Assembly: GCA_024742285.1 (NCBI GenBank)
Contig: JANSYR010000002.1
Coordinates: 1 to 64,000, forward strand
From: a bacterium
GTDB lineage: Bacteria > Myxococcota_A > UBA9160 > UBA4427
Reading direction: 5' to 3'
DNA length: 64,000 bases
Shown: positions 25,933 to 34,845 of the stretch, piece after piece
Layout of the letters: each line of letters opens with the position of its first letter
How positions within the stretch are numbered: position 1 is the first letter of the stretch
Position numbers and translations under genes: made by a program
The notes under the pieces: generated by a model
Seen by the model: only the letters and a program-made list of their open reading frames with translations
What the model was told of the DNA's origin: nothing
The model's database searches: none

Positions 25933-27327
25933 ATGAACGTCGATCTGATGAAGGCCCTGGACGCCCGAGGCGCGGAGACGCCTCGGTCCGACCCGCAGGC
26001 TGGGGAAGGCGAATTCCCCGAAGTCTTCGAGTCGACTCTGGAAGCGGCCTCGTCGAACGGCTCCGCCGGCAACGAGGATGGGGAGCGCGGCGAGTCCCCG
26101 AGCCCCGAGGCGGCCGAAGCGTCGACCGCCGGTGTGGACGCGAAGCAGCGCGACGAGGCCGAGACCGCTTCCGGCGACGAGGACGGTTCGAAGGCAGAAG
26201 CCGCCGCCGAGTCCGGTGCCGTCGGCGGGACTTCGACCGACGTCGCCGAGCGCGTGCGGGTCCAGGCCGACACGGAGCGCTGGACGGCCGAGCAGCTCGA
26301 GGGAACCGGCGACGAATCGGCCGCCGCGCGAGCCGCGGTCGAGGAAGGTCTCGAAGAGGGCGAAGCCCTCGACGAAGCGCAGGCCCGGGAAGTGATCGAG
26401 CAGCTCGAAGCGGAAGGACGCGTCGCCGCGGACGGTGACGAGGCGAGCGCCACGGCCGAGGCTGCGGTCACGGGTGCGGTCGCATCCGGGATCCCGCAGG
26501 CAGCCGGCCGGATCGCCGAGGGTCCCGTGGTGCCGTCGGAAGACGCGGGCGCAGTGGAGAACGCACGGGTCGAAGCCGAGGACGAAGCCGCGGCCGCGGC
26601 CTTCGCGGCGGAGGAACGCCCGGCGGACGCGGACCAGAACGCGCCGAGAGAGGACGCGCAGCGCGCCCCGGACGAGTCGGTCTTCGAACGGGCCGCCGAG
26701 GGCAGCGCGCAGTCGGGCGTCGATCCGAACCTGCGGCAGGCCGTGGCGAATGCCGAGGAAGCGCAGCGCGCGCCGGAAGTCGCTTCGGTCGACGGAGCGG
26801 CGGCGGTGGCGAGTCCCGTGGCGGGGCAGGTGACGGAGACGACCACGACGGCGACGCCGGGCTCACCCCAGCCGGCGGCGGCCTCCCAGGCGATCTCGGT
26901 CCAGACCGAGTGGCTCGCGACGCGGGGCGGTGGCACCGCGCGGATGGTGCTCCACCCGCCGGAGCTCGGCGAGATCGCGATCCGCGTCTCGCTTCGAGGC
27001 GGTGCGGTCGACGTCGTGATGGTCGCGCAGGAGGCGGCCGCGCGGGGCGTCGCCGAAGAACAGTCGGAGCGACTCGCGCAGGCCTTCGCCAACCGCGATC
27101 TGCGCCTCGAGAACTTCGAGGTCCGACGCGGCTCGGCCGACGATCTCCCGAACGGGGACTCCGGTCGCTTCGCCGAGTCGGGCGCCGAGCGCGACGGACG
27201 GCCGGATGACCCAGGCGGCGATCGCCAACGCGGGCCGGGTTCCGGAGCGGACACCGGGGAAGCCCCGATGGCCGTTCCGCGGATCCTGAGCCGCGCTCCG
27301 GAGACGGGCGTCGATCTGCGGATCTGA
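25933..27327 (+). CDS. fliK: Flagellar hook-length control protein FliK
   Basis: FliK is the molecular ruler that sets hook length and switches export specificity. The 464-aa protein is an extremely acidic Glu/Ala/Gly-rich ruler region (residues 1-315) followed by the conserved C-terminal Flg_hook domain: residues about 335-400, including GGTARMVLHPPELGEIAIRV and GGAVDVVMVAQEA. A textbook Shine-Dalgarno (AAGGAGGTGA) precedes ATG 25933. The ruler is unusually acidic but length is normal. It precedes flgD in the expected order. Confidence 0.9.
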   Translation: MNVDLMKALDARGAETPRSDPQAGEGEFPEVFESTLEAASSNGSAGNEDGERGESPSPEAAEASTAGVDAKQRDEAETASGDEDGSKAEAAAESGAVGGTSTDVAERVRVQADTERWTAEQLEGTGDESAAARAAVEEGLEEGEALDEAQAREVIEQLEAEGRVAADGDEASATAEAAVTGAVASGIPQAAGRIAEGPVVPSEDAGAVENARVEAEDEAAAAAFAAEERPADADQNAPREDAQRAPDESVFERAAEGSAQSGVDPNLRQAVANAEEAQRAPEVASVDGAAAVASPVAGQVTETTTTATPGSPQPAAASQAISVQTEWLATRGGGTARMVLHPPELGEIAIRVSLRGGAVDVVMVAQEAAARGVAEEQSERLAQAFANRDLRLENFEVRRGSADDLPNGDSGRFAESGAERDGRPDDPGGDRQRGPGSGADTGEAPMAVPRILSRAPETGVDLRI

Positions 27328-27396
27328 CCCGCGCCACGACATGACTTCGCGCGGGCGACACGGCCTGCGCCATTCACGTAGAGAGAGGAACCCATC

Positions 27397-28173
27397 ATGG
27401 ACGCACTCGAGAGCTTCAGAATCGAAACGGCCCTCGCGGCCCAGGCCGAGAAGGCCGCCGCAGAGGACGATGTCGGTCAGAGCGATTTCCTGACGATGCT
27501 GGTGGCGCAGCTCGAGAACCAGGATCCGCTGAATCCCCAGGACTCGGCCGACTTCGCCGCCCAGCTGGCGCAGTTCTCCTCGGTCGAGCAGCTGATCGCG
27601 ATGCGCACGGGCATCGACCAGCTGGTCGCTGCCTCGGCCGCGCCGGCCGACGCGGGGGCCGCGGTCGGGACGACGAACCTCGACCCGACGAACCTGGTCG
27701 GCAAGGACGTCACGGTCTTCGGGAGCCAGATCGAGGTCGACCCGGAACAGGGACGGGTCTCGATGGACTTCCGCACGATCGAAGACGTCAGGACCGGCAC
27801 GGTCACCCTGCGCGACGCGAACGGGAACGTCGTCTACAGCGAGGCGCTCGTGAACCAGGTCGACGGCGAGGCGGCGCGGTCGCTCCGAGCGGGAGATTAC
27901 GTCTACGAGCTCGATCCGGCTGCCCACAACATTGCGCCCGGGATCTACGCGATCGAGTTCACTGGAACGAACCCGGGCGGTGAGCCCGTGACGCTCCTGC
28001 CGACGGTTTCCGGTCGCGTGACCGGGGCGATCCTCGCCGGCACGCCCAGCATTCGCATGGGGGACCGCATCTTCTCCGTGGACGACGTCCTGGAGGTCAG
28101 TCTCTCGGGCGCCTCCACCGATCGTGAGATCGCCGGCTCCGTCGGTGTCGGTGCGCGGAGCGAAGGCGGGTGA
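27397..28173 (+). CDS. flgD: Hook assembly scaffold FlgD
   Basis: FlgD caps the growing hook. The 258-aa protein has the FlgD N-terminal signature (SDFLTMLVAQLENQDPLNP, then SADFAAQLAQFSSVEQL) and a C-terminal FlgD Ig-like domain (residues about 90-180). ATG 27397 has an AGAGAGAGGA Shine-Dalgarno. The last codons overlap a small frame that begins GTGA at 28170. The next flagellar gene flgE starts 202 bp downstream across GC-rich hairpins. Confidence 0.93.
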   Translation: MDALESFRIETALAAQAEKAAAEDDVGQSDFLTMLVAQLENQDPLNPQDSADFAAQLAQFSSVEQLIAMRTGIDQLVAASAAPADAGAAVGTTNLDPTNLVGKDVTVFGSQIEVDPEQGRVSMDFRTIEDVRTGTVTLRDANGNVVYSEALVNQVDGEAARSLRAGDYVYELDPAAHNIAPGIYAIEFTGTNPGGEPVTLLPTVSGRVTGAILAGTPSIRMGDRIFSVDDVLEVSLSGASTDREIAGSVGVGARSEGG

Positions 28174-28385
28174 GCTTCGCGCAGATCTTGTCGAACGTGA
28201 TCGAAGAGGACGATGGAACGCTCCTCCGGGTCACGGTCGTGGAACGAATGATGGAGGCGAGGGAAGCGCCGCGCGGACGGTCCGCGCGACGCTTCGACGG
28301 CCTCCGACGACGATCAGGGAAGATCACGAGCTGGGCGCGCCGCCTTCTGGGCGCGCCTGATGGAAGGAACGGAACATGTCCTTGA
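28170..28385 (+). CDS. Small unknown protein overlapping flgD and flgE
   Basis: A 71-aa frame begins GTG (GTGA overlap with the flgD stop) and ends 10 bases into flgE, suggesting translational coupling. The product is short and basic (MSFAQILSNVIEEDDGTLL, then RVTVVERMMEAREAP). I recognise no family. The region also folds into strong palindromes, so this may instead be an untranslated regulatory leader for flgE. Low confidence as a gene. Confidence 0.3.
   Translation: MSFAQILSNVIEEDDGTLLRVTVVERMMEAREAPRGRSARRFDGLRRRSGKITSWARRLLGAPDGRNGTCP
28271..28287. repeat. Perfect inverted repeat between flgD and flgE
   Basis: GCGCGGAC-G-GTCCGCGC, an 8-bp perfect stem with a 1-nt spacer. With a second hairpin just downstream it may time flgE expression or mark a protein-binding site. 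Confidence 0.45.
28334..28357. repeat. GGCGCGCC double palindrome upstream of flgE
   Basis: Two copies of the self-complementary GGCGCGCC (28334-28341 and 28350-28357) can pair as an 8-bp stem with an 8-nt loop. It ends 18 bases before the flgE ATG and leaves its GGAAGGAACGGAAC Shine-Dalgarno exposed. Confidence 0.45.
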
Positions 28386-29671
28386 CCAATGCCCTCTTCA
28401 GCAGCGTCAGCGGCCTGGAGACGGCCTCGACGCAGATCTCCGTGATCGGCGACAACATCGCGAACGCGAGTACGCCGGGCTTCAAGGAGAAGCGGGCGGA
28501 GTTCTCGGCCGTCCTCGGTCAGAGCATCACCGCCGGTTCGGGCTTCGCCCAGATCGGCGCGGGCGTGCTGACCAACGACATCGGCACGATCTTCACCCAG
28601 GGCGTCTTCGAGACGACCCAGCGACCGACGGATCTCGGGATCAGCGGCCGCGGCTTCTTCGTCCTCGAGGGCAGCTTCGGTCGCTCGTACACGCGCTCGG
28701 GCATCTTCGGGTTCGATCGGGAGGGATTCCTGGTCGATCCCCTCGACAACCGTCTGCAGGGCTACGGGATCGACCCGGCCACCGGTCAGTCTAACGGCGT
28801 GCTCGGTGACATCCAGGTGAACCTGCCGCTCTCGCCGCCGCAGCAGACCTCCGAGATTGCGCTCGGCATGAACCTCGACGCATCCGAACCCCTGATTCCG
28901 GGGGGCTTCGATCCCACGGACGCGCAGGGCACCTCGAGTGCGCGGGAGGTCGTGACGGTCTACGACTCGCTCGGCACGGCGCGCCAGGCGACGATCTTCT
29001 TCACCAAGACGAGTGCGACCGACTGGGAGTACAACGTCACGCTCGCTGACGCGGACGCCAATCCGGCGACCCGCACCGGCAACGACTACGTCGTCCAGGC
29101 GACGGGCACGCTGACGTTCGACTCGAGCGGCACGCTGACGGCGGCGTCGACGACGAACTTCGACTTCGACTTCGAGACGACCAACGGCAACGCGCAGACG
29201 CAGAACGTCGACTTCAGCATGGGGCCGGTCGGGGCCGCGGGAACCGGCGCACCGACGACGCAGTACGACGAGAACACGGTGACGAACTTCGTGAGCCAGG
29301 ACGGCTTCGCGCCGGGGACGCTCTCGGCCCTCGAGTTCGACGAGAACGGACGGCTGAACGGCGTCTTCACGAACGGTGTGACCCAGACGCTGGCGCAGAT
29401 CGCGCTGGCGAACTTCGGCAACGTCGAAGGGCTCACGGAGATCGGCCGAAGCCAGGTGATCGAATCGGTGGATTCGGGCCCCGCGGTGCTCGCGCCGGCG
29501 AACTCGGGCAACCTGGGTTCGATTCGGAACAGCTCGCTCGAGAAGTCGAACGTCGACCTCGCCCAGCAGTTCGTCAATCTGATTGTTTCGCAGCGCGCCT
29601 TCCAGGCGAACACGCGAACGGTCTCGGTGGCGAACGAGCTGCTCGCGAACCTGGTCTCGCTCGGCCAGTAG
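28376..29671 (+). CDS. flgE: Flagellar hook protein FlgE
   Basis: FlgE forms the hook joining rod and filament. The 431-aa protein has the flagellar basal-body rod N-terminal motif (LFSSVSGLETASTQISVIGD, then NIANASTPGFKEKRAEFSA), a central D1/D2 region, and the conserved C-terminal end (NVDLAQQFVNLIVSQRAFQA, then ANELLANLVSLGQ). Its length is typical of short FlgE proteins. Start ATG 28376 lies after the palindromic leader. It is the last visible gene of the sigma-54 operon. Confidence 0.95.
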   Translation: MSLTNALFSSVSGLETASTQISVIGDNIANASTPGFKEKRAEFSAVLGQSITAGSGFAQIGAGVLTNDIGTIFTQGVFETTQRPTDLGISGRGFFVLEGSFGRSYTRSGIFGFDREGFLVDPLDNRLQGYGIDPATGQSNGVLGDIQVNLPLSPPQQTSEIALGMNLDASEPLIPGGFDPTDAQGTSSAREVVTVYDSLGTARQATIFFTKTSATDWEYNVTLADADANPATRTGNDYVVQATGTLTFDSSGTLTAASTTNFDFDFETTNGNAQTQNVDFSMGPVGAAGTGAPTTQYDENTVTNFVSQDGFAPGTLSALEFDENGRLNGVFTNGVTQTLAQIALANFGNVEGLTEIGRSQVIESVDSGPAVLAPANSGNLGSIRNSSLEKSNVDLAQQFVNLIVSQRAFQANTRTVSVANELLANLVSLGQ

Positions 29672-29683
29672 TCGATCGCAGCC

Positions 29684-29746
29684 TCCGCCCTCGCGGCGGA
29701 ATTCCGTGCACGCGCCCGCGTTCCTCCCCCGGGAGGGCGCGGGCGC
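29684..29746 (+). terminator. Double hairpin after flgE
   Basis: A short TCCGCC/GGCGGA stem (29684-29700) is followed by a stronger compound hairpin: GCGCCCGC (29712) with GCGGGCGC (29739) enclosing CCTCCC/GGGAGG. It starts 12 bases after the flgE stop and is followed by CGTTT. It probably ends the basal-body operon; no long T-run is present. Confidence 0.55.
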
Positions 29747-29804
29747 TCGCCGTTTGGCCGCTGGGCGGTCCTGCGTGATATCCTCGGCGGCCGAGGGGGA
29801 ACGC

Positions 29805-30629
29805 GTGGGAGTCCAGGCGAAGAGAGGCACGTGGCGTCGGGCCGCGGGATGGCTCGCGTGCGTGCTGTTGGCCGTCCTGCCGCTCGTGGCGGTCGAAGCC
29901 GGCGAGGAGCCCGACCGATTCGACGTCGTCGTGCTCGACGCGGGGCACGGGGGCCATGACGAGGGGGCCACCGGACCTTCGGGCCTGCGCGAGAAGGACC
30001 TCGTGCTCGACGTGACGCGTCGCTTGAAGAAGCGCCTCGAGCGGAGAGGGGTAAAGGTGATCCTGACCCGGCAGGAGGATCGCTTCCTCTCGCTCGAGGA
30101 GAGGACCGCCGTCGCGAACGACGCGCGTGCCGACCTCTTCGTATCGATCCACGCGAACGCGTCCAGGAGCCGCAAGCCGCGCGGGATCGAGACCTACTTC
30201 GCGTCCCTCGAAGCGACGGACGATGCGGCGCGGGCGACGGCCGAGCGGGAGAACAGCGCCTTCGGGGCCGCGGCCCCGGACCTCGGGCAGGCCGATCCGC
30301 TGGCGGCGATCCTCGGCGACCTGATCGCGACCCAGCACCTCCAGGAGTCGAGTGAGTTCGCGAAGCTGGCCCAGGGCGAGCTGGCGGAGATCGGTCACGC
30401 ACGTTCCCGGGGCGTCAAGCAGGCGCCCTTCGTCGTGCTGATGGGGGTCCAGATGCCCGCCTCGCTCGTCGAGATCGGATTCGTCTCGAACCCGGCGGAA
30501 GAGAAGGGGCTGCGGCGGGCGAAACGACGCGACGAGATCGCCCGCGCGCTCTCGCGCGCGATCGGCGCCTTCGCCGCGCGTTACGATGAGCGTCGCGGCG
30601 TGCCGGCGAACCTCTCGCTGGCCCGCTAG
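29805..30629 (+). CDS. N-acetylmuramoyl-L-alanine amidase (AmiC type)
   Basis: This 274-aa zinc amidase hydrolyses the bond between N-acetylmuramate and L-Ala in peptidoglycan and is probably used in cell separation. The Amidase_3 domain is clear: VVLDAGHGGHDEGATG (zinc His), LFVSIHANAS (second His) and SLVEIGFVSNPAEE (catalytic Glu). A signal peptide/anchor (WLACVLLAVLPLVAV) near residues 18-33 targets it to the periplasm. GTG 29805 is preceded by GAGGGGGA; the frame continues upstream over the flgE terminator, which I exclude. No AMIN or SPOR domain is attached. Confidence 0.85.
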   Translation: MGVQAKRGTWRRAAGWLACVLLAVLPLVAVEAGEEPDRFDVVVLDAGHGGHDEGATGPSGLREKDLVLDVTRRLKKRLERRGVKVILTRQEDRFLSLEERTAVANDARADLFVSIHANASRSRKPRGIETYFASLEATDDAARATAERENSAFGAAAPDLGQADPLAAILGDLIATQHLQESSEFAKLAQGELAEIGHARSRGVKQAPFVVLMGVQMPASLVEIGFVSNPAEEKGLRRAKRRDEIARALSRAIGAFAARYDERRGVPANLSLAR

Positions 30630-30683
30630 CGCGTCGACACGGTCGTCGACGCGAACCTCGAACCGACGGGAAGACTCGGATCA

Positions 30684-31445
30684 ATGCGGAACGATGGACG
30701 GAAGGCGGACGAGCTCCGACCGCTCTCCTTCGAAGTGGACTTCACGGAACATCCCCTGGGCTCGGTGCTGACCTCGATGGGGCGGACCCGGGTGCTCTGC
30801 ACGGTGACCGAGGAGGCCTCGGTCCCGAAGTGGATGCGCGGTAGTGGGAAGGGCTGGCTCACGGCGGAGTACGCGATGCTCCCGAGCGCGACGGACACGC
30901 GAAACGATCGCGAGTCGACCCGCGGCAAGGTCTCGGGCCGGACGATGGAGATCCAGCGCCTGATCGGACGCAGCCTCCGGGCGGTGGTCGACCTCGACCA
31001 TCTGGGAGAGCGCACGCTCTGGGTCGACTGCGACGTGCTGCAAGCGGACGGGGGGACGCGGACCGCGTCGATCTCCGGCGCGTTCGTCGCGGTCGCCCTC
31101 GGCCTCGCGCGGCTCGACCGCGCGCAGGCGTTCTCCGGCCCCGTGCTCCGCGATCAGGTGGCGGCGATCTCCGTCGGCGTCGTCGGGGGGGAGCCGATGC
31201 TCGACCTTCCCTACGTCGAAGACGCGAGCGCGGACGTCGACATGAACGTCGTGGCCACCGGCTCGGGTCGCTTCGTCGAAGTCCAGGGCACGGGCGAAGA
31301 GGCGACGTTCGAACGCGGCGAACTCGACGCGCTGCTCGACCTCGCGCTCGGGGGGATCGAAGAGATCGGCGCCGCCCAGCGGGCCGCCGTCGAGGGGGCC
31401 GGCTTCAAGCTCGAGCGTCTGCTCGCGACCGGCCGCAAGGCGTGA
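30684..31445 (+). CDS. rph: Ribonuclease PH
   Basis: RNase PH is a phosphorolytic 3'-exonuclease that trims tRNA 3' ends, assembled as a hexameric ring. The 253-aa protein starts [20 protein letters not shown] and contains [31 protein letters not shown], and [18 protein letters not shown], all standard. It is coupled by GTGA to rdgB, an association seen in many bacteria. Confidence 0.96.
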   Translation: MRNDGRKADELRPLSFEVDFTEHPLGSVLTSMGRTRVLCTVTEEASVPKWMRGSGKGWLTAEYAMLPSATDTRNDRESTRGKVSGRTMEIQRLIGRSLRAVVDLDHLGERTLWVDCDVLQADGGTRTASISGAFVAVALGLARLDRAQAFSGPVLRDQVAAISVGVVGGEPMLDLPYVEDASADVDMNVVATGSGRFVEVQGTGEEATFERGELDALLDLALGGIEEIGAAQRAAVEGAGFKLERLLATGRKA

Positions 31446-32071
31446 CCGGCGAAGGCGCGGATCGGGGGGCGAACGCGAGGCGCGTCGTCGTCGCGAGCCA
31501 GAACCCCGGGAAGGCCCGGGAGATCGCGCGGATCCTGTCGGACTGGGAGGTCTCGAGCCTCGCGGACCATCCGCCGGTGGACTTCCCGGAAGAGGGCGGG
31601 GACTACACGGAGAACGCGCGGGTGAAGGCACGGACCGCCGCCCGGGTGATCGGTTTGCCGTGCGTCGCCGACGATTCGGGGCTGGAGGTCGATGCGCTCG
31701 ACGGTCGACCCGGCGCCTATTCCGCGCGCTACGGCGGTCCCGGGCTCGACGACGAGGGACGCTGGCGAAAGCTGCTCGAAGAGCTCGACGGCGAGCCGTC
31801 GCCGCGGCGGGCACGCTTCTACTGCGTCGCGGCATGCGCCTGGCCGAACGGCGAGTCGGTCGTCGCGGAAGGCGAGTGCCGGGGCGAGATCCTGACCGCG
31901 GCGAAGGGCGACGGGGGCTTCGGATACGACCCGGTGTTCGCGCCGGAGGCGGGCGGGGGCCGTTCGATGGCGGAGCTGGGACGCGCCGAGAAGGACGCGA
32001 TCTCCCACCGCGGGCGCGCCCTGGAAGCGCTCGCGCCGCAGATCACCGAGAAGGCCGGCGAACGCGACTGA
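31442..32071 (+). CDS. rdgB: XTP/dITP diphosphatase RdgB
   Basis: RdgB hydrolyses non-canonical purine triphosphates (dITP, XTP) to the monophosphates, preventing mutagenic incorporation. The 209-aa protein has [14 protein letters not shown] at the N-terminus, the metal/substrate motif [20 protein letters not shown], and the GGFGYDPVF and SHRGRAL motifs. GTG 31442 overlaps the rph stop by 4 bases. It converges with the minus-strand PilZ gene, whose stop lies 17 bp downstream. Confidence 0.96.
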   Translation: MTGEGADRGANARRVVVASQNPGKAREIARILSDWEVSSLADHPPVDFPEEGGDYTENARVKARTAARVIGLPCVADDSGLEVDALDGRPGAYSARYGGPGLDDEGRWRKLLEELDGEPSPRRARFYCVAACAWPNGESVVAEGECRGEILTAAKGDGGFGYDPVFAPEAGGGRSMAELGRAEKDAISHRGRALEALAPQITEKAGERD

Positions 32072-32088
32072 TCCCGGTCGAAAGCTGC

Positions 32089-32811
32089 TTAGATTTCGAG
32101 CGCTTCCGCCCGACGCTGGATGAATTGCTCGAGGCTGCCGAGGGCGGTCTCGGGGATCGGGTCGAAGCGCACGCCCATGCCGAGGGGCAGGTTCGGGCGC
32201 TGCAGATTGCCGGGCACGTTCGCGAAGACGACCTCGCCGGTCAGCTCGTAGGGCCGCTCTTCGAGCTCGAAGTGGAGTGTGAGTCGGGCACCGTCCATGG
32301 ACGCGCGCGGCGTCTCGATGAAGCAGCCGCCCTCGGAGAGGCTGTAGAGGACGCCGTCCTTTTCGCGAGTCCCCACCCGCACGCGGACCGGCGCCGCCAT
32401 CGGCACGCGGCGTGATCGGCGCGCGGAGCTCTGGGTGTCGCCGCTCAGCAGCCGATTCGCCTGGAATCGGAGCATCGCTTCGTCGTAGTCATCCCAGAGC
32501 GCGAGCAGCACGCCTGCGTCGCGAAGGGCCGCGGCCTGCTTGCCCTCCGGCGCCTTGCCGTACGCCATGGCCGGCATCACCGGCTCCCGACGGCGCATGC
32601 TCTTGAGTGCCTTGCGCAGGTCGCTGCCATTGGCATCGCTCGGGACCAGGATCGCCGCGATGGCGTATTCCTTGGCCTTCACCGTCGCGACCGCGTCCGC
32701 GAGGTCGGGGACGCGGATCGGCTCGACCCCCAGCCGGACGAGTCCGGCCGCGAGCGACTCGGTGCGCTCGGGGTCCGATTCGACCAGGAGGAGGAAATGG
32801 CTCGCGGGCAT
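32089..32811 (-). CDS. Receiver-like plus PilZ domain protein
   Basis: The 240-aa protein has an N-terminal CheY-like fold (MPASHFLLLVESDPERTESL, then KEYAIAAILVPSDANGSDL) and a C-terminal PilZ domain (RRSRRVPMAAPVRVRV, then LYSLSEGGCFIETP). The receiver keeps only part of the acidic residues (ESDP) and its acceptor strand is altered, so phosphorylation is doubtful. PilZ RxxxR and SxSxxG motifs suggest cyclic-di-GMP binding. ATG 32811 is chosen because the domain begins at once; the frame extends upstream without support. It is a separate protein from the flagellar PilZ at 13845. Confidence 0.75.
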   Translation of the reverse strand: MPASHFLLLVESDPERTESLAAGLVRLGVEPIRVPDLADAVATVKAKEYAIAAILVPSDANGSDLRKALKSMRRREPVMPAMAYGKAPEGKQAAALRDAGVLLALWDDYDEAMLRFQANRLLSGDTQSSARRSRRVPMAAPVRVRVGTREKDGVLYSLSEGGCFIETPRASMDGARLTLHFELEERPYELTGEVVFANVPGNLQRPNLPLGMGVRFDPIPETALGSLEQFIQRRAEALEI

Positions 32812-32905
32812 GGCCCTTGAATCGGGTGCCCACGCGCTGCGCTTGAGTCGCCGGCCGGGGCGGACCCGGTCGAGGGGGCGACGGGACCCGCGCTCCGGGG
32901 GCGGC

Positions 32906-33205
32906 TCAGCCCGCGAGGCGTTCCACGGTTCCGGACAGCCACTCCTCGGGGGTCGGATGCGTGGGGTCGAAGGCGAGGAGGCTTCGTTCGAGGCGGCGGC
33001 GGGATCGTGGGTCGAGGCGGACGCCTTCCTCACGGAGGAGCGCGTCGAGCGGTTCCGCGACGAAGGCGTGGAGCTGATCGCGGCTCAGGTCGTCGGGATC
33101 GCCCCCCGCCTCCCATACGAGGAGCCAGAGGCCGTAGCGCGATACGCGCTTGCCGACGGCGACGCTGATCTCGTTGTACATGTGGTCGAAGGTTCGACGC
33201 GACAC
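32906..33205 (-). CDS. Small conserved-looking hypothetical protein
   Basis: I do not recognise this 99-aa protein. It begins VSRRTFDHMYNEISVAVGKR and is mostly helical with charged surface. GTG 33205 has an AGGAG Shine-Dalgarno six bases upstream, which selects this start over longer frames. It is encoded divergently from the ECF sigma factor gene, with 255 bp between starts, and precedes the receiver-PilZ gene in the same direction (94 bp gap). Confidence 0.6.
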   Translation of the reverse strand: MSRRTFDHMYNEISVAVGKRVSRYGLWLLVWEAGGDPDDLSRDQLHAFVAEPLDALLREEGVRLDPRSRRRLERSLLAFDPTHPTPEEWLSGTVERLAG

Positions 33206-33460
33206 GGTGACTCCTGGGGGGATCCCGCTCGCTCCGGGATCCGTGCTCTCCTGGTCGAGTGGAGGCGACCGTTCCGATATGTCACAGGAAACGCGCGCGC
33301 GCGCTCGCTTCCTCGTGCGGCGGGTGCGGTTGCGTTCGCACTGCACATCGGATGCGGCCGCGTCGCGCCCCGCTCGCGTCCGTTCTGCGCCGGCACCGTC
33401 CTGCGATACGATGCCATCGCGCGCGGATCCGGCTCCCGGCTCACGACGCAGGAGAGATCG

Positions 33461-34198
33461 TTGTCCGCAGACGAACGCCAGTCGGATTCGCCGGTGGACG
33501 AGCGTGCGGACGCGAGCGCGCCCACCACGGAGGCCCCGGCGTCCTCGACCGCGCCGTCGCGGACCGGGATCGACCCGGCGGTGGCGGCGCGCGAAGCGCA
33601 GCTCACCGAGTGGATGCAGGCGGCGCAGAAGGGCGACGCCGACGCCTACCGCAGGCTGCTGGGGGCGATCCAGCCGATGATCCGAGGGATCGTTCGGGCG
33701 AAGGTCCGCGACGAAGCCGCCGCCGAGGACGTGGTCCAGAACACGCTGCTCTCGATCCACCGGGGGCGGCGGACCTACCGGGCCGAGCGTCCCTTCGGTC
33801 CGTGGATGCGCGCGATCACGCGCAATACGATCATCGACCACTTCCGGGAGCGGAAGCGGAAGGGCGACCGCGAGGTGGAGCTCGTGGTGGAGGAATTCGC
33901 CGACGAGCACGAGGGCAGCGCCGAAGCGGATACGGCGCTCGCCCCGGAGCTCACGGCTGCGTTGGCGGCGCTCCCGGATTCGCAGCGCGAGGCGGTCACG
34001 CTGGTGCAGATCGAGGGCCTGTCGGTGGCGGAGGCCGCGCTTCGGGCGGGCGTGTCCGCGGGCGCGCTCAAGGTTCGCGCCCATCGCGGCTATCGCGCCC
34101 TTGCGAAGGCCCTCGAGGGCGCGCGCGTCGAGGGCGAATGGAAATCGGAGCGACCCCGGGCGGCGAGGGGCGAAGGCGGAAGCGGAGAATCGCGATGA
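33461..34198 (+). CDS. ECF-type RNA polymerase sigma factor
   Basis: This 245-aa alternative sigma factor has region 2 (DADAYRRLLGAIQPMIRGIV, then VVQNTLLSIHRGRRTYRAER with the WMRAITRNTIIDHFRERKRK segment) and region 4 (LAALPDSQREAVTLVQIEG, then SVAEAALRAGVSAGALKVRA). A disordered Ser/Ala/Thr N-terminal extension of about 45 residues precedes region 2. TTG 33461 is supported by AGGAG 6 bases upstream; the frame runs far upstream without support. Its gene overlaps the anti-sigma gene NrsF by ATGA, the classic arrangement for ECF27-like/SigF systems. Confidence 0.85.
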   Translation: MSADERQSDSPVDERADASAPTTEAPASSTAPSRTGIDPAVAAREAQLTEWMQAAQKGDADAYRRLLGAIQPMIRGIVRAKVRDEAAAEDVVQNTLLSIHRGRRTYRAERPFGPWMRAITRNTIIDHFRERKRKGDREVELVVEEFADEHEGSAEADTALAPELTAALAALPDSQREAVTLVQIEGLSVAEAALRAGVSAGALKVRAHRGYRALAKALEGARVEGEWKSERPRAARGEGGSGESR

Positions 34199-34845
34199 CG
34201 AGTGGAACCGAACGATTGATCGACGGACTGGTCGACGATCTCGAGCCGGTGACCCCGATGATTCGTGTTCGGCAGGCGTTCGCGGTCGTGATCTCGGTCT
34301 GGGCCGCGGTGCTCGGCGTCGTCCTCTGGTCTCAGCAGCACCCGGCGGGCGCGTCCTCGATCTTCTCGAACGGCGTCTACTTCACGAGCTTCGTGGGCCT
34401 CATGGTCGCTGCGCTCGCGTCCACGCTCTCCGCCCTGGCCGCGTCCCGCCCGGGCCGCGAGGGGGTCGAGCGGACCGGCCTGGGCCTGGCCGCGGGGGGA
34501 CTGCTCGTCGCCAGTGCCGTCTGCCTGGTCGGGTTGATGGGGGACGGAGCGTTGCCGTCGCCGCCCGGGGCGGACGCGATGTGCCTTCAGAAGGGCGCCT
34601 GGCTCTCCCTCCTGCCGGCCGGCGTCGTGCTCAGCTTCCTCGTCCGTGGCTGGGCAGCGCATCCGGTTCGCGCGGCGCTCGTCGGACTCGTCGCCGCCGG
34701 AGCGCTCGGGGGCGTGATCGTCCACCTGAGCTGCGACTTTCTCGGCGCCGGTCACCTGTTGCGCGGACACATGGCGGTTCCGCTCGTTCTGGCCGTCCTC
34801 GGGACCTACCCCGCCGGAGCGCTCATCCGTCGACTGCGAGGCTGA
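34195..34845 (+). CDS. nrsF: NrsF family anti-sigma factor
   Basis: NrsF (DUF1109) proteins are six-TM inner-membrane anti-sigma factors; Caulobacter NrsF controls SigF in response to chromate and cadmium through two conserved cysteines. The 216-aa protein starts MTSGTERLIDGLVDDLEPV, has about six hydrophobic segments (first AFAVVISVWAAVLGVVL), and carries Cys130 (DAMCLQKG) and Cys180 (VHLSCDFLGAGHLLRGH) at the family positions. ATGA overlap couples it to the sigma factor. Confidence 0.85.
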   Translation: MTSGTERLIDGLVDDLEPVTPMIRVRQAFAVVISVWAAVLGVVLWSQQHPAGASSIFSNGVYFTSFVGLMVAALASTLSALAASRPGREGVERTGLGLAAGGLLVASAVCLVGLMGDGALPSPPGADAMCLQKGAWLSLLPAGVVLSFLVRGWAAHPVRAALVGLVAAGALGGVIVHLSCDFLGAGHLLRGHMAVPLVLAVLGTYPAGALIRRLRG

